This document shows, piece after piece, positions 34,073-42,156 of a stretch of DNA of 64,000 nt. Source of the stretch: JBBKWU01 sp037969035 (GTDB lineage Bacteria > Pseudomonadota > Alphaproteobacteria > Micavibrionales > Micavibrionaceae). Both the position numbers and the translations under genes were made by a program. The notes below the pieces were generated by a model, which worked only from the letters and a program-made list of their open reading frames with translations, was not told the origin of the DNA and made no database searches. Where the stretch lies: assembly GCA_037969035.1 (NCBI GenBank), contig JBBKWU010000026.1, positions 62,001 to 126,000 of the forward strand. The letters are read 5' to 3'. How positions within the stretch are numbered: the first letter of the stretch is position 1; each line of letters opens with the position of its first letter.

Positions 34073-35523
34073 TGGCTACACTTATAAAAGGCGAAACGGG
34101 CGATTGGGAAATTGTGATCGGGATGGAAATCCACGCACAGGTCATTGCCAATTCCAAATTATTTTCTGGTTCATCAACACAATTTGGGGCTACGCCGAAC
34201 TCTCAAGTTTCCATGGTTGATGCCGCGATGCCTGGCATGTTGCCTGTGTTAAACGAATATGTTGTTGAGCAAGCCGTACGTACAGGGCTTGGCCTTAACT
34301 CACAAATTCATCTGGAATCCGTTTTTGCGCGCAAGAACTACTTCTACCCTGACCTACCACAAGGCTACCAAATCTCACAATTTGATAAACCGATTGTTGG
34401 CACAGGCATAATCGAAATTGACCTTGCCGACGGCAGCACAAAAAACATCGGCATTACGCGCCTGCACTTGGAACAAGATGCAGGTAAATCCGTGCATGAT
34501 CTACACCCGAGCAAATCATATGTTGATTTGAACCGCTCAGGATGCGCGTTGATGGAAATTGTGTCCGAGCCTGACATTCGCGGCCCCGAAGAAGCCGCAG
34601 CCTACCTTTCCAAAATCCGCATGATCTTGCGTTATCTTGAAACATGCGATGGCAACATGGATGAAGGCTCAATGCGGGCAGATGTGAACATTTCTGTACG
34701 TCACCCTGGTGAAGAACTTGGCACACGCGCGGAAATTAAAAACGTGAACTCGGTCAAGGCTGTACAACAAGCCATTGATTACGAAGTCCGCCGCCAGATT
34801 GAAATCATCGAAGACGGTGGTAAAATCGTGCAAGAAACGCGCCTTTGGGACCCTGTAAAAATGGAAACACGCTCGATGCGCTCAAAAGAAGAAGCGCATG
34901 ATTACCGCTATTTCCCTGACCCTGACCTGCTCCCGCTGATTATCGAGCAATCATGGGTAGATAGCATTAAACAAACCCTGCCCGAGCTTCCAGATCAAAA
35001 GAAACACCGCTTCATGAACGAGTATAGCCTCAGCCTTTATGATGCCTCTGTTCTGATTGCTGAACGTCCGCGTGCTGATTTTTATGAAACCGTCGCCACA
35101 GGCCGCGATGCAAAGCTTGCCGCAAACTGGGTTATTAATGACCTTCTTGGCGCTCTCAACAAAGATGGTAAGACATTGGCGGACTCTCCCGTTAGCGCGG
35201 AACAGTTCGGCGGCTTGATCGCCTTGATTTCCGATGACACTATTTCGGGAAAAATCGCTAAAGACGTTTTCATCGATATGTATGAAACAGGCAAAGACGC
35301 CGCCACCATCGTTGAAGAAAAAGGCTTAAAACAAGTCACCGATACAGGCGCGATCGAAACCGTCATCGACGAAGTCATGGCCGAAAACCCAGACAACGTC
35401 GCCGCCTACCGCAGTGGTAAAGACAAACTCTTCGGCTTCTTCGTCGGCCAAGTCATGAAAAAATCCCAAGGCAAGGCAAACCCTGCGATGGTCAATGAAT
35501 TACTTAAGAAAAAACTAGGCTGA
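34072..35523 (+). CDS. gatB: Glutamyl/aspartyl-tRNA amidotransferase subunit B
   Basis: GatB, 483 residues, is the kinase-like subunit that activates the misacylated tRNA. Its start IGMEIHAQVIANSKLFS, the LPQGYQISQFDKPI and HLEQDAGKSVHD motifs, and the C-terminal YqeY-type tail domain (GQVMKKSQGKANPAMVNELLKKKLG) are all present. It is the last gene of the operon and begins at the stop of the second cysteine-rich gene. A promoter for the next gene follows at once. Confidence 0.97.
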   Translation: MATLIKGETGDWEIVIGMEIHAQVIANSKLFSGSSTQFGATPNSQVSMVDAAMPGMLPVLNEYVVEQAVRTGLGLNSQIHLESVFARKNYFYPDLPQGYQISQFDKPIVGTGIIEIDLADGSTKNIGITRLHLEQDAGKSVHDLHPSKSYVDLNRSGCALMEIVSEPDIRGPEEAAAYLSKIRMILRYLETCDGNMDEGSMRADVNISVRHPGEELGTRAEIKNVNSVKAVQQAIDYEVRRQIEIIEDGGKIVQETRLWDPVKMETRSMRSKEEAHDYRYFPDPDLLPLIIEQSWVDSIKQTLPELPDQKKHRFMNEYSLSLYDASVLIAERPRADFYETVATGRDAKLAANWVINDLLGALNKDGKTLADSPVSAEQFGGLIALISDDTISGKIAKDVFIDMYETGKDAATIVEEKGLKQVTDTGAIETVIDEVMAENPDNVAAYRSGKDKLFGFFVGQVMKKSQGKANPAMVNELLKKKLG

Positions 35524-35528
35524 TTCTT

Positions 35529-35558
35529 TTGACATATCTCTGGCTTGTGTGCTAATAA
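35529..35558 (+). promoter_or_regulatory. Candidate sigma-70 promoter for the 35592 gene
   Basis: A perfect -35 hexamer TTGACA (35529-35534) and TAATAA (35553-35558) are separated by 18 bp, about 34 bp before the ATG at 35592. A GGGAGA ribosome binding site lies between. It indicates that the following gene is transcribed separately from gat. Confidence 0.6.
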
Positions 35559-35591
35559 AACACATACACACGAACTTAGGGAGATAGCATC

Positions 35592-36623
35592 ATGAAAAAG
35601 ACACATCTAACAACTGAAGATGTTCTCAATGAATACGGCGTACCATTCAATGAAATCAAAGATGGCAGCGTTGAAAACATATTTATGCGTTGGCTTGATC
35701 GTTCGTCCTATATATCGAACGGTGCCGCTGTTCTTGCAAGCATAAACCCTGTTACACCTCACCATGTCTTTATGATTCCTACGCCGCGCGGATTAGACGC
35801 CTTTCAAGATGAATCGGGCAACTTCCATACGCAGCCCCGCGATAGCTATTTAAACGAAATGAACTTTAATGAGCGCATATCATTTATGGGCAGCTTTGCG
35901 AACTGGATAGCCGCAGAACACACTGCTCTTACAGGTATTGATCCTGCACGTATCAAAAGAAGCTTCATGACCACAAACGAAGGCCACGAATCTTTGCGCG
36001 CAGTAAAGTGGGCGCACGCCCACGACCTGATTTTACTGGACGATGAGGATTATCATAGCCCTGATATTCAAGCTCTCGGGAACGTTGATAACTTCTGTCG
36101 TATTCCAAAAACAGACCCTCTTAAACTTTTAAAATCTGCGGATTTCCAATCCTTAGAAGAATCTGGAAATCACCGCAAATTAGAAAATTCAACAATGGGT
36201 TTTAGCTCACTTGCCAAACTATTTGCCGATCAAGTAAGCTTATCAAGTGGGCCGTATATTTCTGTTATTCCATACGATGGTCTCCCTTCGATGGTACGTC
36301 CAGGTCACACGGCTATTCAAAGCTTTTTTGATTTTGATAGCTTACCCATCAACAAATTGCTATGTCAAGATGTCCTGCAAAGCATTGAATTTCTTGCTGG
36401 TGCCTTAAAAAGTGAGTTCCGCAAAGTAGGCGCAAACGGGTTTACTGTCGTTATGGACACAACCGCACTCCGCAACCCCGAAGTCGCCGAAAAAAGCGTT
36501 AACGAGCATGGTCGCGTCCCCATCACACAGCACATCATCCCCCACCCCGAAGGTGTTCCCTTTGTGAAGGGTGGCTTTGTCTACACGCTGCAGAAAGCAA
36601 CAGCACCTGCATTTCAAAAATAA
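35592..36623 (+). CDS. Hypothetical protein, 343 aa
   Basis: I cannot name the family. The protein has no signal peptide or membrane segment. HPVTPHHV-like text near residue 55 (INPVTPHHVFMIPTPRG) and ITQHIIPHPEGVPF near the C-terminus slightly recall HIT/GalT-type nucleotide proteins, but the HxHxH motif is absent, so I do not claim it. The gene has its own strong promoter-like sequence and ends just before a terminator hairpin at 36660-36691, so it is probably monocistronic. Confidence 0.65.
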   Translation: MKKTHLTTEDVLNEYGVPFNEIKDGSVENIFMRWLDRSSYISNGAAVLASINPVTPHHVFMIPTPRGLDAFQDESGNFHTQPRDSYLNEMNFNERISFMGSFANWIAAEHTALTGIDPARIKRSFMTTNEGHESLRAVKWAHAHDLILLDDEDYHSPDIQALGNVDNFCRIPKTDPLKLLKSADFQSLEESGNHRKLENSTMGFSSLAKLFADQVSLSSGPYISVIPYDGLPSMVRPGHTAIQSFFDFDSLPINKLLCQDVLQSIEFLAGALKSEFRKVGANGFTVVMDTTALRNPEVAEKSVNEHGRVPITQHIIPHPEGVPFVKGGFVYTLQKATAPAFQK

Positions 36624-36659
36624 GTTGCCCTTGGCCTTGCGCTATAAATCCGTTAGAAT

Positions 36660-36691
36660 CCTTCGAATGAAACATTTTCGAAGGTTTTTTT
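36660..36691 (+). terminator. Terminator hairpin abutting the DUF4177 start
   Basis: CCTTCGAA (36660-36667) and TTCGAAGG (36677-36684) form a perfect stem with a 9-base loop, followed by seven T. It fits a rho-independent terminator of the 35592 gene. The T-tract ends one base before the ATG of the next gene at 36693. A possible promoter for that gene (TTGGCC, 17 bp, TAGAAT at 36654-36659) lies directly upstream. Confidence 0.8.
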
Positions 36692-36692
36692 A

Positions 36693-36917
36693 ATGGCACA
36701 GCAGAAATACGAATATAAGGTTGTTTTATACCGCGAGCCCCTACTGGGTTCAATTTTCCTTGGCGGATCAAAGGTTGATCCTGTTCGATTTTCTGAATTT
36801 CTCAATAAAAATGCCGCCGAGGGTTGGGAAGCCATCACGATGGAACGTGAAATTCGGCGTGAGCTTCTGTTTTTCAAACGTGAAGCCTTCATGGTTATTT
36901 TAAAGCGGGATATGTAA
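36693..36917 (+). CDS. DUF4177 family small protein
   Basis: The 74-residue protein fits the DUF4177 pattern: an EYKVVLY start, then LNKNAAEGWEAITM (about 39-52) and a closing ILKR. The function of this family is not established. No ribosome binding site precedes the ATG; the seven T of a terminator-like hairpin stand there instead. The next gene starts 5 bp after the stop, so a small operon with the membrane protein and TerD is likely. Confidence 0.78.
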   Translation: MAQQKYEYKVVLYREPLLGSIFLGGSKVDPVRFSEFLNKNAAEGWEAITMEREIRRELLFFKREAFMVILKRDM

Positions 36918-36921
36918 TCAC

Positions 36922-37332
36922 ATGACATTTATACGTGGCAAAGCTCTGTTTATCTCTCTCATCTCGATTGGTTGCATCGCGGCTGTGCTTGGTATCTTAC
37001 AAATGTGGACGGGGATGCTTGGCGCCATCCTGTTTGGGCAAATCATGGGAACGCTGCTTGTGACGGGCGCGCTCGCCTCGTTCTTGATGGCTGTTGATTA
37101 CGACATGCCCGGCAGCAAGGCCAAACTCATGCTCGGCATTTTGATGGCGCTGGCCTTTATGGCAACAGGGTTAATCCTGCAACAGGTCTGGTTTAGCTGG
37201 CTAGCATTCGATGTTTTTTGCAAGCTGCTAGTAACGCTCGTTATTCTAACGGCTCTTGTCGCATTTATACTTGCCGCCCACGAAGATTTTGGTTCAAACA
37301 AAAAACTTAAAGATGACAACTATATAGATTAA
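36922..37332 (+). CDS. Four-helix membrane protein, hypothetical
   Basis: The 136-residue protein has four hydrophobic segments (about residues 8-27, 33-55, 66-85 and 97-119) and a short charged C-terminus. No catalytic motif is visible and I do not recognise a family. Gaps of 4 bp upstream and 12 bp downstream tie it to the DUF4177 and TerD genes, so a role at the membrane in the same stress response is possible. Confidence 0.7.
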   Translation: MTFIRGKALFISLISIGCIAAVLGILQMWTGMLGAILFGQIMGTLLVTGALASFLMAVDYDMPGSKAKLMLGILMALAFMATGLILQQVWFSWLAFDVFCKLLVTLVILTALVAFILAAHEDFGSNKKLKDDNYID

Positions 37333-37344
37333 GGGAACACCACC

Positions 37345-38013
37345 ATGGACGAATTTACATTAGAAAACGCCCCGAAAAAAATGCCTGCCAAAGGCGAACA
37401 CTTCCCGCTTGATATATCCCAAACAAAAAAACAACGTGTTCTTATCGGTGTTGGTTGGGACGTGCGCGAGGAAGAAGAGCGCAAACGCAAATTATTCGGT
37501 GGCGATGACCCGCTTGAGAACTCATACGTTCAAATCAATGTTGAGCAATATGATATGGATCTTATCGCTCTCATTTTTGATGCTGACGGCAACGCCGTTG
37601 ATGCCGTCTCCCCTGACCTTGATGAGGTCATGGATCAATCAGGCCACATATATCATAGCGGCGACAACGACACAGGTCGCGGCGAACATGATGACGAGGT
37701 TATCTCGGTTGAGCTGGCAGAGCTTCCTGACTACATCCACCACATTGTATTTTTAGCCATCACCCAAAGCGGACACACATTCGGACGTATTTTGGATTCC
37801 GAGGCACGCATAGCAGACGGCAAAACCGACGAGAACCGCCTACACATAAAACTTGGCGCAAAAGGCAGCGCAGGCGCGGATAAAACGGCCTGTATCTTCG
37901 CGCGCATCTACCGTGACGGCGACAAATGGATGGGTCATCACATCGGTGAATTCCGTATGGATGCCGAAATTGAAGACTGGCCAGCAGAAATTGCGCCCTA
38001 TCTTGCCAAGTAA
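37345..38013 (+). CDS. TerD family stress protein
   Basis: The 222-residue protein carries the TerD hallmark SGDNDTGRGEHDDEVISVEL near residues 105-125, whose acidic residues bind calcium in family members, and the GVGWDV start of the domain (36-41). TerD proteins occur in tellurite/stress systems. Here it stands alone, without terABCEZ genes, beside a DUF4177 and a membrane protein, so tellurite resistance should not be assumed. AGGGAA lies before the ATG. tRNA-Ser follows 73 bp later. Confidence 0.85.
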   Translation: MDEFTLENAPKKMPAKGEHFPLDISQTKKQRVLIGVGWDVREEEERKRKLFGGDDPLENSYVQINVEQYDMDLIALIFDADGNAVDAVSPDLDEVMDQSGHIYHSGDNDTGRGEHDDEVISVELAELPDYIHHIVFLAITQSGHTFGRILDSEARIADGKTDENRLHIKLGAKGSAGADKTACIFARIYRDGDKWMGHHIGEFRMDAEIEDWPAEIAPYLAK

Positions 38014-38086
38014 TATATGATTTTAGCGTTTTTTGCGATTGCATCCCACGCATGAGCCTGATAAAAAGATTCCCTGAATGGAATTA

Positions 38087-38179
38087 GGAAATGTGGCCGA
38101 GTGGCTGAAGGCGCTCCCCTGCTAAGGGAGTATGGGGTTTATAGCCTCATCGAGGGTTCGAATCCCTCCGTTTCCGCCA
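38087..38179 (+). tRNA. tRNA-Ser (anticodon GCT)
   Basis: The acceptor arms GGAAATG (38087-38093) and CGTTTCC (38169-38175) pair with one G-T, followed by discriminator G and an encoded CCA (38177-38179). The anticodon stem CTCCC/GGGAG encloses a loop with GCT. A long variable arm and the T-arm GAGGGTTCGAATCCCTC are clear. It reads AGC/AGT serine codons. Confidence 0.97.
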
Positions 38180-38388
38180 TTCCTCTTATAAATATAAAAT
38201 AAGCTTACAAAAAGACATGTACATGGGGAAAGAACGGCTATTGCATTAACGTTCATCAACCATTCCCTATTCCTTTACGTTCTGGTTGCATTGATATGGT
38301 TGATCACTGATCGCCGCATTAAAGAGACCATTAAATCCCAAAAATAAAGAGCGGATAAATAAACACTTACTCACACACACACACAACA

Positions 38389-38418
38389 TTGATTTATGTA
38401 AATAAATTGTGTTACAAT
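38389..38418 (+). promoter_or_regulatory. Candidate promoter giving a leaderless mRNA
   Basis: TTGATT (38389-38394) and TACAAT (38413-38418) are 18 bp apart. The ATG of the next gene is at 38424, only five bases after the -10 element, so transcription would start at or next to the start codon. No ribosome binding site fits between. Confidence 0.55.
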
Positions 38419-38423
38419 CTCCT

Positions 38424-39386
38424 ATGAATATAAAATCAGCCTTATTGAGCTTAACGCTTCTTTCCTCCCCTGCCTTTGCGCAAGAGGATATGCATCTCGT
38501 GGATAACAACACGCAGGAAGGTGACAGTAGCGCGTTCCTACAAGTCGCCGCCGGACAGCTAAAAGAGCAATTTTGCGCTGCTCAATATACAATTATGGGC
38601 GACACAAATCATAACGCTCCCGAAATCCATAGCTTCATCGGCACAGATGAAATATTTGATGCCATGGAAGAATGCGGCATCAAGCATGTTTTTGTCGAAA
38701 GCGCCAAAGAAACACAACCCATCTATGATGCCTTGATTGCAAACGACATTACAGTTGATGAGTTTCTCACCCGCATGAAACAAGCGGGCTATGGCACGCG
38801 CGGCGATGATGTTTTGCAAGCCTCCGCCAATGTTGCCTTAGAGGCTGGCGAACGAGGCATGACCTTTTATGCGGCTCAGATGGAGACCGGTGCTGCCGGA
38901 ATAACCGAAATCATGCTTTACACGCAGTTCGCCTTTAAGCTGTGGGAAGAGCTTCTCCCCGAAGATATGAAAGAAGACTTCAACAACAAAATATTTAACG
39001 GCCAAGAGTTAAGCGAAGAACGCTGGCGTGCTATATTACAAGTCATCATCGACAATCAAGATGATCCACGTTTTGCTTCTGCGCAAACCTTGTTTGACAG
39101 AGCCGATGCCGCAGAAGAATCCATGAAAGCCAACGGCATCAAGCGCACAGACGACACCCTGCTATACAACTACGTCACAGAACGTGTTGCCCCAGATGAG
39201 CGCGCCATGATTATCGTTGGCGATGGCCATCCTTCGGAACCGGATATTGGTATATATGACAGACTCGGCGCACAAAACGCGCGGTGGGTTTCTGTTTATA
39301 ACGATATAACGGGATTAAACCGTGATGAGGGTCAAAAGCCAAACGCTGTTGTTGATCTGCAAAACAGAACCGTTTTTAAGCCATAA
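38424..39386 (+). CDS. Exported protein, possibly TIKI/ChaN/EreA-like
   Basis: The 320-residue protein begins with a signal peptide (MNIKSALLSLTLLSSPAFA). The mature domain opens with YTIMGDTNHNAPE and closes with AMIIVGDGHPSEP; such a GD-x-(N/G)H pair at both ends, with an HVFVESAKE strand, recalls the TIKI/TraB/ChaN/EreA hydrolase-like fold, but this is tentative. The gene starts at an ATG with no ribosome site and a promoter-like sequence five bases upstream. A GTG at 38409 would lie inside the promoter. Downstream is the long AT-rich gap. Confidence 0.65.
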   Translation: MNIKSALLSLTLLSSPAFAQEDMHLVDNNTQEGDSSAFLQVAAGQLKEQFCAAQYTIMGDTNHNAPEIHSFIGTDEIFDAMEECGIKHVFVESAKETQPIYDALIANDITVDEFLTRMKQAGYGTRGDDVLQASANVALEAGERGMTFYAAQMETGAAGITEIMLYTQFAFKLWEELLPEDMKEDFNNKIFNGQELSEERWRAILQVIIDNQDDPRFASAQTLFDRADAAEESMKANGIKRTDDTLLYNYVTERVAPDERAMIIVGDGHPSEPDIGIYDRLGAQNARWVSVYNDITGLNRDEGQKPNAVVDLQNRTVFKP

Positions 39387-39996
39387 ATCGTCCTCGGATA
39401 TTCTTCTATTTAAAGAACGACTCGTACTTAAAAATACATTATCGATCTCTCATAAATTCTGATTAATGCCTTTTTGACCCCAAAAGTATAATTTTCGTAC
39501 AAAAAAAATAACTTTTTTTACATTTTCTTGCTTCTATTTTTCCCAACTTAAACACAAAATTATCTAAATTAACTTTTTTTATGTCCTAACATTCTGAAAA
39601 ATAACGTTTTTTAATTACAGCAAATATGAAACGCCGCGTTATGAAATATAAAAACAGCAATACCACTCCCAATACAACAAAAATCTAATATTACAAAATA
39701 CCCAAAACACCCAATAAAATGAAACTTTATAATGTTTTTTCATTGGTTTTTATTTGATTCTACAGCATGAGAAGATAATTCTGTAAAACATGATTACAGA
39801 AAATCAAATGTGCGAAAAACGAGATAAATATGAAAATAATAAAGTAAAAAATATGTATATATTTAAAATAATAAAGTAAAGGCTCTTTCATTACATAAGG
39901 AATAGAAAAACTTATTGACTCGTAACTTGTTGCTCCTAAGATAACTTCAATAATTAATGAAAAATTAATGAATAACAAAACAGGGAGTACTTGAAA
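39387..39996. other. AT-rich intergenic block upstream of prkA
   Basis: This 610-bp stretch has no supported gene and is much richer in A and T than all flanking genes, with runs such as ACTTTTTTTA repeated near 39511 and 39572 and a 16-bp direct repeat at 39833-39880. A minus-strand frame at 39760-39978 is only hydrophobic AT-driven text with a TTG start and no ribosome site. I see no tRNA, clear terminator or IS remnant. The last part must hold the prkA promoter and leader. Confidence 0.7.
39833..39880. repeat. 16-bp direct repeat upstream of prkA
   Basis: AAAATAATAAAGTAAA occurs exactly at 39833-39848 and again at 39865-39880, with a 32-bp period (about three helical turns). It lies 117-164 bp before the prkA start. 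In such AT-rich sequence chance repeats are more likely than usual, so a role as a protein-binding site is a guess. Confidence 0.6.
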
Positions 39997-42039
39997 ATGA
40001 CAGCCAAAGACAAAGCAACCAATGACAACGCCGTAGTAGAAGAAACAACTACAGTTGAAGCAACGAATGATAACTCCGACGATTTCTTCAGTGATTTCAA
40101 GAGTGACTATAAAAGCCGTGGTCCAGAGACTATGTCTTTTACTGAGTATCTTGGTCTATGCAAAACTGATCCTTTGGCTTACGCCAACGCCGCCGAACGT
40201 CTCTTAGATGTTATTGGCGCACCTGAAATTATTGACACGTCTAATGATAGTGGCAAGCAAGGTCGTATTCACCAAGGTAAAGTAATCGCACGTTATAAAG
40301 CGTTCGAAGATTTCTTTGGCATGGAAGAAACAATTCAAAAAATGATGTCTCACCTAAAGGGTTCTGCTGAGGGTTCTGAGTACCGCAAACAGGTTCTTTA
40401 CTTACTCGGCCCAGTGGGTGGTGGTAAATCATCTCTTGGTGACCGTGTTAAAGAACTAATGGAGCAACGCCCTATTTATGTTCTTAAATCTAAAGCAACA
40501 GGCAAAATGTCTCCTATCAATGAAAGCCCGCTTGGTCTTTTTGATAACCCAGAGATGAAGAAAAAGGTTTCTGCTCGTTTTGGTATTCCAATGCGCAAAA
40601 TGAACATGAACATGTCACCTTGGGCCGTTAAACGCCTTGAAGAAGCTGGCGGCAACCCTGATGATGCGTTTGAAGTTGTGAAGGTTTATCCTTCTGCTAA
40701 GAACCAGATTGCTGTTGCAAAGGTTGAGCCACAAGACGAAAACACACAGGACGTTTCAACACTTGTTGGTAAAGTAAACATCAACGAGCTTGGTGAAGGC
40801 TTAGACCAGAATGATCCTGATGCATACTTGTACTCTGGCGGTTTTGCGCACGGTAACCAAGGCGTGATGGAATTTGTTGAGATGTTTAAAACACCTCTTA
40901 AAGTTCTTAACCCGATGCTTGAGGCTCTACAGTCACGTAACTATCAAGGTACGGAATCAATCGGTATCATCCCGTTCGAAGGTTTGATCCTTGCGCACTC
41001 TAACGAGAGCGAATGGAAAAAATTCTCGGGCAACAAAGATAACGAAGCTATTCTTGACCGTATTAACGTGATCCGTGTGCCTTACACATTGCAAATGGAT
41101 CAAGAAGCTAAAATCTACAAAAAGATCCTTGAGCAAAGTGGTTATGCTGATCGTCCGATGGCACCTAAAACAATTGAAATTCTTGCAAAATTTAGTGCTA
41201 TGTCACGCCTGCAAGATGTTGAAGGCAACGCCAAATACGGTCACAAAGTCCGCGCTGAAGTGATGAACGGTGACATTCCTGAAGGTGCCGCAGCAAAAGT
41301 GCCTACAATCGGTGAATTGAAATCCAATGCGCCTTTAGAAGAAGGCATGAGCGGTATCTCAACACGTTTTGCTTTCAAATCACTGACCGAAGCGTTTAAC
41401 GCGAAGTCTAATGAAGGTGAATTTGGTGCAGATCCGATCTTGCTCATGGAAACGCTTCTACAGCGCATCAAAGAAGACGGCACCATCACTGAAGATAATA
41501 AAGAGAAATATAGAGGCTTTATTATCAATGACCTGATGAAAGAATATGGTGCTTTCGTTGCTGAGGAAATTTCAGAAGCCTTTACAAACGCTAGTGATGG
41601 CATGTGTCAAAATATGTTTGACCGTTATATCGCCATGGCGAATGCTTGGATCATGAATGACCCATACAACGACAAAGCAGTAACAGGCCAAGTTCTAAGT
41701 AAAGCTGATCTTGATAAGAAGCTTCAGGAAATTGAAAAGCCTTCGGGCATTCCTGACCCTAAAGCCTTCCGTGACATGGTGACACGTTATGTGATGAACC
41801 AACAGGCTCAGACTGGCCAAAAAGTGCAGTGGGACTCTTACGAGAAAATGCGTCAGGTTATTCGTACAAACCTGAGCCGTAAGATGGCTGATGCAATGCC
41901 TATCATCCAGTTTGATGGCCCAACACTTGAAGGTGAAGAGCTGGCACAGCGCAACACATTCCTGAAAAACATGGAAAGCAAAGGCTACACATTGCCGATG
42001 GTTAAACGTGTTGTTGGCTTACACCAAAAGATGCTTTAA
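39997..42039 (+). CDS. prkA: PrkA-family serine protein kinase / AAA+ protein
   Basis: The 680-residue protein matches E. coli YeaG/Bacillus PrkA. The first 30 residues are a Thr/Glu/Asn-rich extension. Walker A is GPVGGGKS (138-145) inside the AAA+ domain, and the C-terminal PrkA kinase-like domain ends near the last residues (FLKNMESKGYTLPMVKRVVGLHQKML). I use the ATG at 39997 with AGGGAG upstream; an in-frame TTG at 39991 is less well spaced. It is followed by DUF444 and SpoVR genes, the widely conserved trio linked with starvation and stationary-phase responses. Its exact substrate is unknown. Confidence 0.95.
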   Translation: MTAKDKATNDNAVVEETTTVEATNDNSDDFFSDFKSDYKSRGPETMSFTEYLGLCKTDPLAYANAAERLLDVIGAPEIIDTSNDSGKQGRIHQGKVIARYKAFEDFFGMEETIQKMMSHLKGSAEGSEYRKQVLYLLGPVGGGKSSLGDRVKELMEQRPIYVLKSKATGKMSPINESPLGLFDNPEMKKKVSARFGIPMRKMNMNMSPWAVKRLEEAGGNPDDAFEVVKVYPSAKNQIAVAKVEPQDENTQDVSTLVGKVNINELGEGLDQNDPDAYLYSGGFAHGNQGVMEFVEMFKTPLKVLNPMLEALQSRNYQGTESIGIIPFEGLILAHSNESEWKKFSGNKDNEAILDRINVIRVPYTLQMDQEAKIYKKILEQSGYADRPMAPKTIEILAKFSAMSRLQDVEGNAKYGHKVRAEVMNGDIPEGAAAKVPTIGELKSNAPLEEGMSGISTRFAFKSLTEAFNAKSNEGEFGADPILLMETLLQRIKEDGTITEDNKEKYRGFIINDLMKEYGAFVAEEISEAFTNASDGMCQNMFDRYIAMANAWIMNDPYNDKAVTGQVLSKADLDKKLQEIEKPSGIPDPKAFRDMVTRYVMNQQAQTGQKVQWDSYEKMRQVIRTNLSRKMADAMPIIQFDGPTLEGEELAQRNTFLKNMESKGYTLPMVKRVVGLHQKML

Positions 42040-42074
42040 GCGAACCGCCCAAGCACTTCAAATATCATAAAGCC

Positions 42075-42107
42075 CCCTCTCCCGCCCTCATAAATACAGG
42101 GAGAGGG
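42075..42107 (+). repeat. Intercistronic hairpin between prkA and yeaH
   Basis: CCCTCTCCC (42075-42083) and GGGAGAGGG (42099-42107) form a perfect 9-bp GC-rich stem with a 15-base loop. No T-tract follows. It could protect the prkA part of the message or reduce read-through, like other REP-type intercistronic elements. Confidence 0.75.
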
Positions 42108-42156
42108 CCATAAATAAAAAAACAATAATAATAATTTTGAACAGCAGGAGGAATAC

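Noticed and set aside
37345..38013. Tellurite resistance locus
   Set aside because: A single TerD-family gene without terABC or terZ does not support that name.
38371..38386. Short CA repeat before the exported-protein gene
   Set aside because: Only about seven units and just upstream of the -35 element; too short to claim phase variation.
39760..39978. 72-codon hydrophobic frame on the minus strand in the AT-rich block
   Set aside because: It starts at TTG with no ribosome site, and the hydrophobic Phe/Ile/Leu text is what AT-rich DNA yields by chance.
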